34,189 nt of DNA from an uncultured bacterium (GCA_949474265.1 CASXBC010000011.1:1-34189), one strand, 5' to 3'; positions 1-9,520 are shown, counted from the stretch's first letter. Made by a program: numbers and translations. The notes: generated by a model from the sequence alone, not told the origin.

Positions 1-692
1 TCGCTCACCGTGGATATCACACAAAAAGCATACCAGAAAACTCTCTTGCAGCTTTTTCTAAGGCAATTGAAAAAGGTTATGCTATTGAATTTGATGTGAA
101 AATGTTGTCTGATGGGACTTTGGTTGTTTTTCATGATGTAAGCTTGGCTAGAATGACAGGAAATGATGGGTATTTGAAATATCTCAACAAAGAGGACCTC
201 AAAGCTCTCACTCTCAAAGGAACAAAAGAGCATATCCCAACCCTTCAAGAAGTGCTTGACTTGGTTGATGGAAAGGTTCCACTTCTTATAGAGTTAAAAA
301 ATTATTATAAGCCAGGCAAGTTTGAGCAAGCAGTGATTGAAGTTCTTAAAAAATATAAAGGCGAATTTGCCGTTCAATCTTTCAATCCTTACTCTCTTGG
401 ATATATCAAAGAACATGCCCCAAACTTTATTCGTGGTCAACTTTCAAGCTATTTCAAAGACGAAAAACTTTCTTGGCTTAAAAAAGTTGTCTTGAGAAGT
501 ATGCGTTTCAACAAAAAAGTAAGCGAGCCACATTTTATAAATTATGATGCAACCTCCTTACCAAACAGATACATCAGAAAATTCAAAAATCTTCCACTTC
601 TTGCAAATGTTGTAAAAAGCAATGAAGAATATATGAAAGTTGTAAAATATTGCGACAACATAGTTTTTGAAAATTTTGACCCAGAAATTTAA
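1..692 (+). CDS. Glycerophosphodiester phosphodiesterase family protein (5' truncated by window)
   Basis: Frame open from nt 3: AHRGYHTKSIPENSLAAFSKAIEKGYAIEFDVKMLSDGTLVVFHD, matching the GDPD HRG / E-N-S / E-D-V / HD core motifs; ends at TAA 692. Confidence 0.9.
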   Translation, partial: AHRGYHTKSIPENSLAAFSKAIEKGYAIEFDVKMLSDGTLVVFHDVSLARMTGNDGYLKYLNKEDLKALTLKGTKEHIPTLQEVLDLVDGKVPLLIELKNYYKPGKFEQAVIEVLKKYKGEFAVQSFNPYSLGYIKEHAPNFIRGQLSSYFKDEKLSWLKKVVLRSMRFNKKVSEPHFINYDATSLPNRYIRKFKNLPLLANVVKSNEEYMKVVKYCDNIVFENFDPEI

Positions 693-714
693 TTAAGTAT
701 AGCTTTTAATAAAT

Positions 715-747
715 TAAAAAACACCAAACTAAATTGGTGGTTTTTTA
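715..747. terminator. Bidirectional rho-independent terminator between convergent GDPD and glmS
   Basis: aaaaaacaccaaactaaattggtggtttttt: CACCAA/TTGGTG hairpin with A-run and T-run on either side. Confidence 0.8.
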
Positions 748-751
748 TAAC

Positions 752-2497
752 TTATTCTACAGTAACCGACTTTGCCAAATTTCTTGGTTTATCTGGGTCA
801 AAACCTTTCTCAAGAGCAAAACTAAGAGCCAATTGTTGCAATTGTACAACACTTTCTATTGGCATAAGCATCTCCATAAATTTTGAAAGTCTGATTTCAT
901 ATTCAACATCAACATGGTGTTCAAATTGGCTCAAGAGCAAAATCTTTCCACCTCTAGCTCTTATCTCTTGAATGTTGTTTTCTATTTTTTCCTTCAAATC
1001 TTCCCTAGTTGAAACAACCACCACCAAGGTGTCATCATCAACAAGTGCCAAAGTTCCATGCTTAAGTTCTCCAGCAGCAATTGCAATGCAATTTATATAA
1101 GAAATCTCCTTAAGTTTCAAAGCCCCCTCAAGACTTGTGACATAGTCCGCAACTCTGCCAACAAAAAATATCTTAGAATAGCCAAGAGCAGAATTTAGCA
1201 CTTCGTCTGGCAAAGCTTTTATTGAAAATTGAAGAGCAAATTTTTTAAGTTCTTCTTCCATGTCTTTGCCAGAAATTAAAAGAGCAAAAATCAACATTGT
1301 AAACACTTGTGCAACGTAAGCTTTTGTGGATGCCACAGCGACTTCTTTGCCAGCAAAAGTAGGCAAAACAAAATCAGCCAAATTGTTTAGTGTGCAATAA
1401 GGGACATTTGTCACACAGAGAGTTTGAGCTCCTTTCTGCTTAACCATCTCAGCACAGGCTATTGTGTCAGCGGTCTCTCCACTTTGACTGACAAAAACAT
1501 AAAGACAGTTTTTTGAGATGTTTTGAAAACCATATCTAAATTCACTCGCAACACTTACTTCACAATCTTTCTTTGCAAATTCACGTAAATACTCAGCACC
1601 CAAAAGAGCACTGTGATATGCAGTGCCACAGGCAACAAAATGAAACTTTTTAAATTTTTTTATCTTTGTCAAAGTGGTTTCGTCAATAATCTTTTCAGAA
1701 AAATATTTAAAGAATGTTCTTTTTAAAACTATTGGCTGTTCCAAAATCTCTTTTTTCATAAAGCATTTTTCTTCTGAAAAATCATCAAAGAATGGTGCTT
1801 TTTCAAACAGAGCTTTTGCTTTATTTACTAATTTTAAATCTTTGTCAAAAATATCTATCTTATCTTTTGTAACAACGGCAAATTCATCATCATCCAATTT
1901 GTAAAAATAATCAAAATTTTCGCCAAAAGCCGAAACATCACTTGATGCCATAACCTGACCATGTCGAAAGCCAATATAGAGAGGGCTTTTTCGCTTTGCA
2001 CAGTATATTTTATTGTCGTTTTCAAACATCACTGCCACTGCAAAACTTCCTTTCACCATTTTTGATGCTTTGACAAGTCTTTCAATGTTTGAACCAGAAT
2101 GGCTGGCAATGAGATTTGCAAAAACCTCTGTATCTGTTTGCGAATAAAATTTGACATTTGGAAGTTGTTTTTTCAACTGCTCAAAATTTTCAATTATTCC
2201 ATTATGTACTATTGCCACTTTCTTATCAAAAGAAAGATGTGGATGAGAGTTTTCTTCACAAACCTTGCCATGTGTCGCCCAACGAGTATGACCAATAACA
2301 ATTTTTGAATTTAGTTCATCTGCAAGCTTTTCCTGCAAGCATTTGATTTGTCCTACACTTTTTACAACTGATATTTTTCCATTTTTCAACAATGCGACTC
2401 CGCTTGAGTCATAGCCTCTATACTCTAAAGTTTTCAAGCCAGAAATTACATTTCTGATTTGATTGTCATTACCAATGCTGGCACAAATTCCACACAT
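752..2497 (-). CDS. glmS: Glutamine--fructose-6-phosphate aminotransferase (isomerizing)
   Basis: MCGICASIGN N-terminal Cys amidotransferase start (ORF track start is 22 codons too long); SIS domains; C-term PDKPRNLAKSVTVE; gaggag SD before this ATG. Confidence 0.95.
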   Translation of the reverse strand: MCGICASIGNDNQIRNVISGLKTLEYRGYDSSGVALLKNGKISVVKSVGQIKCLQEKLADELNSKIVIGHTRWATHGKVCEENSHPHLSFDKKVAIVHNGIIENFEQLKKQLPNVKFYSQTDTEVFANLIASHSGSNIERLVKASKMVKGSFAVAVMFENDNKIYCAKRKSPLYIGFRHGQVMASSDVSAFGENFDYFYKLDDDEFAVVTKDKIDIFDKDLKLVNKAKALFEKAPFFDDFSEEKCFMKKEILEQPIVLKRTFFKYFSEKIIDETTLTKIKKFKKFHFVACGTAYHSALLGAEYLREFAKKDCEVSVASEFRYGFQNISKNCLYVFVSQSGETADTIACAEMVKQKGAQTLCVTNVPYCTLNNLADFVLPTFAGKEVAVASTKAYVAQVFTMLIFALLISGKDMEEELKKFALQFSIKALPDEVLNSALGYSKIFFVGRVADYVTSLEGALKLKEISYINCIAIAAGELKHGTLALVDDDTLVVVVSTREDLKEKIENNIQEIRARGGKILLLSQFEHHVDVEYEIRLSKFMEMLMPIESVVQLQQLALSFALEKGFDPDKPRNLAKSVTVE

Positions 2498-2523
2498 AAA
2501 AATTCTCCTCAAATTTTTATATG

Positions 2524-2549
2524 AAAAAAAAGATGGCAATGCCACCTTT
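2524..2549 (-). terminator. Terminator-like hairpin downstream of rsmD
   Basis: Minus strand GGTGGC-ATT-GCCATC followed by T8. Confidence 0.55.
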
Positions 2550-2567
2550 AAAGCGTTCATCAATTGT

Positions 2568-3095
2568 TTATTTCGTCAAGTAAGTCAACATTATTGTTCC
2601 ATATCTTTTTTCGTCAAAAACAACAAAATCTTGATAATCAAAAACATCTTCTTTGGCATGTTCACATACAATAATTCCATCTTCACTCAAAAGATTTTTG
2701 TCTGAGATTTTTTTTAAAATCTCCTCATAAAGCCCACTCTTATATGGTGGGTCAAGAATGATTAAATCAAACTTCTCTTTACATCTGTCCAAAAACAAGC
2801 TTGCATCCATTTTGAAAACCTTTTCATTTATTCCAAGATTTTTAAGATTTGTTCTTGTCATTTCAACACTTCTTGCATCCTTGTCCACAAATGTCACACT
2901 CTCAGCACCACGACTTTTTGCTTCAATCCCCAATGCTCCTGTGCCACAAAACAAATCCAAAACATTTTTTTCAGGCACAAAAAACTGCAGTTTAACAAAC
3001 AATGCCTGTCTAACTTTATCTGTGGTTGGTCTTATGTGATTAAACTTGTTTTCAACCAATCTTCTTCCTTTATATTTCCCTGAATAAACTCTCAT
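2568..3095 (-). CDS. rsmD: 16S rRNA (guanine(966)-N(2))-methyltransferase RsmD
   Basis: MRVYSGKYKGRRL, RPTTDKVRQALF, DLFCGTGALGIEAKSRGA, DLIILDPPYKSG. Confidence 0.92.
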   Translation of the reverse strand: MRVYSGKYKGRRLVENKFNHIRPTTDKVRQALFVKLQFFVPEKNVLDLFCGTGALGIEAKSRGAESVTFVDKDARSVEMTRTNLKNLGINEKVFKMDASLFLDRCKEKFDLIILDPPYKSGLYEEILKKISDKNLLSEDGIIVCEHAKEDVFDYQDFVVFDEKRYGTIMLTYLTK

Positions 3096-3143
3096 AATAT
3101 TTATTTTAACATGAAAAGTACAAAATTTCAAATTAAAATAATG

Positions 3144-4142
3144 TTATTCAACCTTCATTTTACCTCTAAAATTTGAAAAACCGGTTAAAATTTCATAAGA
3201 TATAGTGCCTAATTTTTTTGCAAAAATTTCTGCATCTTCCATGACTACAACTTCATCTCCGGTTTTAACTTTTTCATCTATCCTGACAAAAAAAGCATCC
3301 ATACATATATTGCCAACTGCATGATAAGCTTTGCCATTGATTTTGACTGTAAACCTTCCGCTTAAACGTCTGGAAAGTCCATCACCATAGCCGACAGGAA
3401 CAACGGCGTATTTTCCATTGCCTTCCACTCGATAAAAATTTCCATACCCCACAAACTCGCCTGCACGAGCATAAAAGGTTTTACAAACAAAAGATTTTAT
3501 CTGCATTACAGGCAAAAGTTCACTTCTTCCATAGCCGTAAAGACCTATCCCCAATCTCAGCATATCAAACTCAAAAGGGTATTTGATTATTTCACTTCCA
3601 CCCAAACATATTGGTGCTTTTTGAGTCAAATGGTGTTTTATTTTTAAAAATTCTTCATAACTAGCATTTGTTTGCCTTGGACTCGCAGTATTTGGAAAAT
3701 GAGTATATACTGATTTCAACATCACATTATTTTCATTTAAAATATTGTCCAAAAGTTTCATATTCAGTGTGCTCTTTACACCAAATCTGTTCATACCACA
3801 ATTTATTTTAAGATGACATTTGTCTTTTACTCCCATATTGATGGCACTTTTAAGAGAAATTTCATCATCAATCATAAACTCAAGATTATATTTTCGGCAC
3901 AGCTTTAAATTTGGATAGGTTCCAACAACCAAAACTCTCTTGTCAGTGTGCTTTCTTACTCTTATCCCCTCATCAACATTAGCCACACCAAAACACTCAA
4001 CTTTATTTTCCAAAAGTTGAACAATTTCTTCTAGCCCATGACCATAGGCATTAGATTTTACCATAGCACAAATCTTTTTTGAAGAATATAATTTTAGATT
4101 TTCAAATAGCTTGTCGATTTTTAATATCTTTTGATTTTCCAT
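3144..4142 (-). CDS. alr: Alanine racemase
   Basis: AMVKSNAYGHGLEEIV PLP-lysine motif, HLKINCGMNRFGV, VPVGYGDGLSRRLSGRF, GNICMDAFFVRID. Confidence 0.93.
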   Translation of the reverse strand: MENQKILKIDKLFENLKLYSSKKICAMVKSNAYGHGLEEIVQLLENKVECFGVANVDEGIRVRKHTDKRVLVVGTYPNLKLCRKYNLEFMIDDEISLKSAINMGVKDKCHLKINCGMNRFGVKSTLNMKLLDNILNENNVMLKSVYTHFPNTASPRQTNASYEEFLKIKHHLTQKAPICLGGSEIIKYPFEFDMLRLGIGLYGYGRSELLPVMQIKSFVCKTFYARAGEFVGYGNFYRVEGNGKYAVVPVGYGDGLSRRLSGRFTVKINGKAYHAVGNICMDAFFVRIDEKVKTGDEVVVMEDAEIFAKKLGTISYEILTGFSNFRGKMKVE

Positions 4143-4262
4143 ATTATCTTATACAATCAAAGTTGTTCACTTGCCACAAAAAGTTTAATTTAAGGCAAAA
4201 AAACAAGAAATTTAAGAAGATTTTGGCACTATTAATGTTAAAATTATTATAGGAGAACACAA

Positions 4263-4442
4263 ATGAAAAACTTATACAGATTCACGTTAAGGATTCCGAA
4301 AAGTTTACAGCAAAAAATAAAATTTACTGCAGATTTCAATTGTCGAAGCCAAAACAAAGAATTTGAAATTGCCGTTAAAAGATATATAAATGATTTTGAG
4401 AGACTCTACGGCACAATTGAAATTAAAGAAGATAAATCTTAA
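4263..4442 (+). CDS. Small ribbon-helix-helix (Arc/CopG-like) protein candidate, 59 aa
   Basis: Not in ORF track (<60 aa). AGGAGaacacaaATG; MKNLYRFTLRIPKSLQQKIKFTADFNCRSQNKEFEIAVKRYINDFERLYGTIEIKEDKS; basic YRFTLRIP beta strand plus two helices resembles RHH proteins. Confidence 0.65.
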   Translation: MKNLYRFTLRIPKSLQQKIKFTADFNCRSQNKEFEIAVKRYINDFERLYGTIEIKEDKS

Positions 4443-4470
4443 AATTTTGCCGTATTTTAAACTTTTTTGA

Positions 4471-4499
4471 TTGACAACAAACCAAATGTGTTGTATAAT
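4471..4499 (+). promoter_or_regulatory. Consensus sigma-A promoter TTGACA-17-TATAAT upstream of tRNA-Lys
   Basis: ttgaca (4471-4476), 17-nt spacer, tataat (4494-4499); a second TTGACA at 4543-4548 lies closer to the tRNA. Confidence 0.8.
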
Positions 4500-4583
4500 A
4501 CACATAGTTTTTCATTGGATAAATTTGCTTTCTTCTGATAATTTGACAGTTTAAAGTTTTGCGTAAAATAATGAAAACGGTGT

Positions 4584-4659
4584 GGGTTGCTAGCTCAGTT
4601 GGTAGAGCATTCGACTCTTAATCGAAGGGTCCAGGGTTCGAGCCCCTGGCAACCCACCA
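4584..4659 (+). tRNA. tRNA-Lys (anticodon CTT), CCA encoded
   Basis: GGGTTGC/GCAACCC acceptor, TTCGA-CTCTTAA-TCGAA anticodon arm, CCAGGGTTCGAGCCCCTGG T-arm, ACCA end. Confidence 0.95.
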
Positions 4660-4663
4660 AATC

Positions 4664-4690
4664 TAAAGATGCGACAAGCATCTTTTTTTA
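4664..4690 (+). terminator. Rho-independent terminator after tRNA-Lys
   Basis: aaagatgc-gacaa-gcatcttttttt. Confidence 0.8.
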
Positions 4691-4837
4691 TAATATTGTC
4701 TGGGGCTCTACAAAATCTTTTAGATTTTGTGCTTGTTTTGCAAGCAGAACCCTGGACACTGCTAAATTTTGTAAGCCTAAATAACAATTGGGGAAGATTC
4801 AGATAGAAATATAAAACTTTACAAAAGTGATATAAAA

Positions 4838-4866
4838 TAAAAAAGAGATAGCAATCTCTTTTTTAA
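4838..4866 (-). terminator. Terminator of M1 peptidase gene
   Basis: aaaaaagagat-agca-atctctttttta hairpin. Confidence 0.7.
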
Positions 4867-6302
4867 TCAATAACTACAGTTCCTTCAACATAGGCTTCAA
4901 AAAGGCTTTGCAAATTGCGTCCTGCACTCTTAGAAAAACTTTCCAACATTTTGGCATAAGAAGAGTTTTTGTATTTATAATCCTTAAGATAATTTTTGAG
5001 ACATTTTTCAAATTTCCGCTTTCCTAAGGCTTCTCTTAAACTGTCAAAAAGAAGCATGCCTTTTGTGTAAGTGCAATTGACATATTCTGGCTCAGTTTCA
5101 AATTCTGACAAATCTCTGTTCATGCTCTCTTCAACATCCCCCAAAATCGATGAATATATTTGCACAAAGTTTTTGTATGTTGAAAAAGCATTGTCAATCA
5201 CTGTGTCATAATTAAAGCCATACTTTTGCTCTTTTTCAAAGAAGAGTGCTGTGGAATATTCTGTAAGTCCCTCATCCACCCATGCCTCTTCAAACTCATT
5301 GTTACCAACCATTCCATACCACCACTGATGAGCAATTTCATGCACTATGACATAATTTATAGTCTGCTCATCAGTTATATCATCTGCAATCATCACAAGA
5401 TTTGGATATTCCATACCTCCAAAACAAAAATTTGTTTTCACAACAGAGAGTTGTTTGTATGGATAAGCTCCAAACAAATCAGAAAAAGTCTTGACTGCTT
5501 CACAAGAAATCTGCAAAAACTTTTCAGGATTTGGTTGGTCATAGTAATAATAATTTACTGTGACATCACCAACCTTTTGACTTATTACCTCAAACTTCTT
5601 TGATAACACAAAACAAAAATCTCTAATATTCTCACCTTTGCATCTAAGTTTGCCCTCAGAAATGTTCTCCTGAATGCCGCTTGATGCCACAACATAATCT
5701 TTTGGATAGTTTATTATCACATCAAAATCTGACACATCACTGTAAAATGGGTCTCCATTGCTAGCAAAGCCATTTTTAACAAAACCATTTTCATAGACGC
5801 AAGCTATAGGAAAGAAGTTTCCACAATTGATAGTGTTCTCTCCATAACCAAGTCTGTGATTTATGTTTGCAAGAAATATCTCAAATTCTATTGAAATATT
5901 GACTTTTTCATCTGGATAAAGTTGTTTGTTTAGTGGCACAATCAAAATATTTTTATTTGGCTCTTCAAACAAAAATTCAACCTCTGTTTGCCCAACAAAA
6001 ACTGAATGTATTTCAATACGTCCAAAGCTCTCGCCATTTGGATATGCTTTTAAAAAATTCGCTTGAGAGACTGCTTTTTGCCCTTCATTAAAAGAGTTTG
6101 CGTACAGATAAAAATCCACTTCATTAAGTGCATTATTACTCGTGTTGACATAACAGACTTTTTCAGAGCATGACAGAGTCATAGCCTCCTCATTTACTGT
6201 TACTTCAATTTCATAGAAACTTTTTTCTGGAGTTTTTTCGCACCCAAAAAGAAAAAGAGGAAGGCAAAAGACCAAAACAAAAAATAATGCTAATTTTTTC
6301 AT
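4863..6302 (-). CDS. M1-family (gluzincin) metallopeptidase, lipoprotein
   Basis: VIVHEIAHQWWYGMVGNNEFEEAWVDEGLTEY = HEXXH-18-E; N-term MKKLALFFVLVFCLPLFLFGCEK lipobox. Confidence 0.88.
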   Translation of the reverse strand: MKKLALFFVLVFCLPLFLFGCEKTPEKSFYEIEVTVNEEAMTLSCSEKVCYVNTSNNALNEVDFYLYANSFNEGQKAVSQANFLKAYPNGESFGRIEIHSVFVGQTEVEFLFEEPNKNILIVPLNKQLYPDEKVNISIEFEIFLANINHRLGYGENTINCGNFFPIACVYENGFVKNGFASNGDPFYSDVSDFDVIINYPKDYVVASSGIQENISEGKLRCKGENIRDFCFVLSKKFEVISQKVGDVTVNYYYYDQPNPEKFLQISCEAVKTFSDLFGAYPYKQLSVVKTNFCFGGMEYPNLVMIADDITDEQTINYVIVHEIAHQWWYGMVGNNEFEEAWVDEGLTEYSTALFFEKEQKYGFNYDTVIDNAFSTYKNFVQIYSSILGDVEESMNRDLSEFETEPEYVNCTYTKGMLLFDSLREALGKRKFEKCLKNYLKDYKYKNSSYAKMLESFSKSAGRNLQSLFEAYVEGTVVID

Positions 6303-6401
6303 AAGGTATTTTATGAGCTTAAAAAACAAAACATTCTTTGAAATAGGTTGTAAAAATGCAAGAATTATGCTATTATAATTTCACTTAAAGAAGGAGTTTT
6401 T

Positions 6402-7847
6402 ATGGCATTTTGCAGATTTTCTATTGACATGCTCGCAAACAATACGACTGCTGTCGACAATATCTTTATAAACAATTATCTCCCATACGCAGACTCAATG
6501 TATGTGAAAGTCTATCTATATGGCCTTTATAAGTGCCAAGATGGAAATGCTTCTGACAACACCCTTGAAAATTTTGCAAACGAATTAAATTTGTCTCAAG
6601 AGCAAGTTGAAGAAGCTTTTGTGTATTGGCAAGAGCAAGGACTTGTTCAGTTTTTAAACATCTTGCCTTTTGAAATCAGATATTTGCCTATCTCTGACGT
6701 CATTAACAACACTAAAAAATACAATGCAAAAAAATATGAATCTTTCAATGCTCAAGCTCAAGAAATACTTTCAGGACGAATGATTACTCCAAATGAATAC
6801 AGAGAATATTATGACATAATCGAGCGTTTTCACATGGAAAAAGAAGCTCTTTTGATGATTATCAATTATTGTGTAAACATCAAAGGCAATAATGTTGGTT
6901 ATGCTTACATAACTACTATTGCAAAAGATTGGGCAAATCAAAAAATAACTACAGCAAAACAAGTCGAAGAGCGTCTTTTGGAATTTGAAGTCCTACGCAC
7001 AGGGATGCAAGAACTTACAAAAATCCTCGGAATCAAACGCCCACTTTCAGTTGAGGAAAGAGCATTGTATCAAAAATGGACAACCCAAGGTTTTGATGAC
7101 AATGTATTAGCTTATGTCGCAAAGACTGCAAAAGCAAAAAGCAAAGCCAATATTTCATATATGGACAACCTGCTTGATAAATATTTTGCACAAAGATTGT
7201 TTTCAGTGCAAGAGATTGAACTCTATGAAGCAGAGAAAAACAGAGCAACAAACATGGCAAAAACTCTCTCAAGAAATCTTGGATTGTACTATGAAAATCT
7301 TGAGCCTGTCGTTGACAACTATATCTTCAATTGGCTCAATCTTGGTTTCAGTGAAAAAATGCTCGAAGAAATCTCAAACTATTGCTTTAAGACCAACATT
7401 CGCACCCTTGACGGAATGAACCGCCTTCTTGAAAAATTTTATAAACTCGGCATACTCACAGAAACAAGCCTTAGCGAATACTTTGGCGAAGTTTTGAGCG
7501 TGGATAAAAAAATCAAAAATATTTTGGAAACAATTGGTCTTTCAAGAAATGTCAATCAGTTTGACCGAGACAAATACAAAATTTGGAAAGAAATATGGAA
7601 TCTTTCTGACGAACTCATAAGCTATGCCAGCAATCTTGCAATCGGCAAAGACCAACCTATTCAATATCTTTCAAGCGTGCTTTCTTCTTTCCATGACAAA
7701 AAAATCACCACTGTAGATGAGGCAAAACAATCTTTTGAAATTGTAAATGCCAAACAGAATGAAAACAAGACTTACACACAAGGAAGAAATTACACAAAAG
7801 AAGAAATGAACTCCGTTTTGCAATCCATTGAAGAAGTGGAGGTTTAA
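6402..7847 (+). CDS. DnaD/DnaB-like primosomal replication protein with several DnaD-type repeats
   Basis: N-terminal winged-helix-like region (VKVYLYGLYKCQDGNASDNTLENFANELNLSQEQVEEAFVYWQEQGLV), then repeated YxxW..GF..e.l..a......Y...lL..w...gi modules; immediately upstream of dnaI. Confidence 0.8.
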   Translation: MAFCRFSIDMLANNTTAVDNIFINNYLPYADSMYVKVYLYGLYKCQDGNASDNTLENFANELNLSQEQVEEAFVYWQEQGLVQFLNILPFEIRYLPISDVINNTKKYNAKKYESFNAQAQEILSGRMITPNEYREYYDIIERFHMEKEALLMIINYCVNIKGNNVGYAYITTIAKDWANQKITTAKQVEERLLEFEVLRTGMQELTKILGIKRPLSVEERALYQKWTTQGFDDNVLAYVAKTAKAKSKANISYMDNLLDKYFAQRLFSVQEIELYEAEKNRATNMAKTLSRNLGLYYENLEPVVDNYIFNWLNLGFSEKMLEEISNYCFKTNIRTLDGMNRLLEKFYKLGILTETSLSEYFGEVLSVDKKIKNILETIGLSRNVNQFDRDKYKIWKEIWNLSDELISYASNLAIGKDQPIQYLSSVLSSFHDKKITTVDEAKQSFEIVNAKQNENKTYTQGRNYTKEEMNSVLQSIEEVEV

Positions 7848-7850
7848 TTT

Positions 7851-8750
7851 ATGAACAACAACATTAAACGCCAAGCTCTAAGCGTTATTATGGCAAATAA
7901 AAGAAAAAATGAAGAAGCTTATGAAGCTTTGCTTGCCCCTCTTAAAAAAGATGTCAATTATGTAGAGACCGAAAAAAAATTGACCGCTCTTCGCATTGAA
8001 AATGCCAGAAAAGCAGCTTATGGAGAAAAGATTGACACTTCACAAGAAAAGCAACTTGTAGCTTGCTTAAAAAAAATTGAACAAAACTATGGTCTGGCTG
8101 ACTTAACTAAAAATTATGCTTGCTCAATTTGCAAGGATGAAGGCTTTGTTGAAGGAAAACCTTGCAAATGTTTGAAATGCGAAATTTCAAAAATACTCTT
8201 GGATGGAAGTGGCTTTGAAAAGCTTGAAGATTTTGATGAGTCTGAAAAAACAAGTGGCGAACTTTCTCCAATTTACAAAAAAATGAAAGAATGGTGCAAC
8301 AAAGCTTCAAACAAAACTCTTATTTTCCTCTGTGGACAAACAGGAGTTGGAAAAACTCATTTGACAAGATGTATGGCAAATGAACTTATAAACAATGGAA
8401 AAATAGTGAAATTTACAACCGCTTTCAAAATGAATCAAGACTTTAAAGAATTTCACAAAACACTCAATGAAAGTCTTTTGGATAGCTACCTCTCCCCTGA
8501 ATATCTTTTTATTGATGATTTGGGGTCTGAGCCTGTTTACAAAAACATAACAAGTAAATATCTCTATCTTATCATCAATGAAAGAAAAACCAATCACTTG
8601 CACACTGTCATTACTTCAAATGAACTTCCTGATTCAATCAGACACAAATATGATGAAGAAGATGAAAGAATTTTCTCTCGAATCTCAGATAAAGAAAGTT
8701 CTGTAAATCTTCAATTGATTGGAAAAGATAGAAGATTGTCAAAAAAATAA
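7851..8750 (+). CDS. dnaI: Primosomal helicase-loader ATPase DnaI/DnaC-like
   Basis: CSICKDEGFVEGKPCKCLKCE zinc cluster; LFLCGQTGVGKTHLTRCMANEL Walker A; EYLFIDDLG Walker B; VITSNELP. Confidence 0.88.
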   Translation: MNNNIKRQALSVIMANKRKNEEAYEALLAPLKKDVNYVETEKKLTALRIENARKAAYGEKIDTSQEKQLVACLKKIEQNYGLADLTKNYACSICKDEGFVEGKPCKCLKCEISKILLDGSGFEKLEDFDESEKTSGELSPIYKKMKEWCNKASNKTLIFLCGQTGVGKTHLTRCMANELINNGKIVKFTTAFKMNQDFKEFHKTLNESLLDSYLSPEYLFIDDLGSEPVYKNITSKYLYLIINERKTNHLHTVITSNELPDSIRHKYDEEDERIFSRISDKESSVNLQLIGKDRRLSKK

Positions 8751-8751
8751 A

Positions 8752-8775
8752 ACGCTTAAAATTAAGCGTTTTTTT
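8752..8775. terminator. Bidirectional terminator
   Basis: aacgcttaaaattaagcgttttttt between convergent dnaI and MBL genes. Confidence 0.8.
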
Positions 8776-9385
8776 ATCTCGTCAAAAATCTGAGCCATAG
8801 CGACACAACTTTATCTTGTGTCTTCTTGTCGTTGTCCTCACCATGACCAGAGTGCATTGTCAAATAGTTTAAAGCTTTCAGGTAAGCAAGACTCTTCTCC
8901 ATTTCAGCTTTGTCACTACCATAAAGGTCAATTCTGCCCATATCACGACCAATCACAACATCACCAACAAATATGTCATCCCCATGGCAATAAAGCATAT
9001 CGCTCTTGCTGTGACCACCAAGCTGTTTGAAAGCTATTTCAAAATGTGGAAGTTTAAGCTTTCCTTCACCACTTAAAAAATTGAAATTTGAAAAATCTTG
9101 AATGCTAAACTTGCCTTCGCTATAATTTTTCTCGCCATCTCCAAGGTATTCTTTGATAAATTCACTTGCATACACCTTCGCACCAAAGCTCTTTGCATAT
9201 TCCAAAACTCTCAGACAGTGGTCATAATGACCATGAGTAAGCAAAATCCCCTCAACTTTCTTGCCTGCAATCACTTTTTCTACTTCTTCTTTTTTTGCAC
9301 CAGCATCAACAATAAAACAATAATCTCCATCAAAGACCACAAACACATTGCTAGAAATGAATTCACTTACAACTTTTTCAATCAT
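8774..9385 (-). CDS. Metallo-beta-lactamase fold hydrolase (glyoxalase II-like)
   Basis: GILLTHGHYDHCL (HxHxDH), GGHSKSDMLY, MHSGHGED. Confidence 0.88.
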   Translation of the reverse strand: MIEKVVSEFISSNVFVVFDGDYCFIVDAGAKKEEVEKVIAGKKVEGILLTHGHYDHCLRVLEYAKSFGAKVYASEFIKEYLGDGEKNYSEGKFSIQDFSNFNFLSGEGKLKLPHFEIAFKQLGGHSKSDMLYCHGDDIFVGDVVIGRDMGRIDLYGSDKAEMEKSLAYLKALNYLTMHSGHGEDNDKKTQDKVVSLWLRFLTR

Positions 9386-9446
9386 AAAATTTCTCCAATC
9401 TGATAGCATTATATCAAACTTTCAACTCAAAAATCAAATTAAAAAA

Positions 9447-9475
9447 AAGAGTTTTTCAACTCTTTTAATTTTGAC
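9447..9475 (-). terminator. Terminator downstream of NUDIX operon
   Basis: aaaaaaagagtttttcaactcttttaatttt hairpin. Confidence 0.6.
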
Positions 9476-9520
9476 AAAGCAACCTCAAACAAAACTTGCC
9501 TTGAAAGAACTATCTTTCAA

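Noticed and set aside
2498-2567. glmS ribozyme upstream of glmS
   Set aside because: Only 70 nt separate rsmD and glmS, occupied by a terminator hairpin and SD; no ribozyme core sequence seen.
4587-4787. ORFs on both strands (65 aa each)
   Set aside because: They are translations of tRNA-Lys and its flank (QLVEHSTLNRRVQGSSPWQP / GARTLDPSIKSRML), the usual spurious tRNA ORFs.
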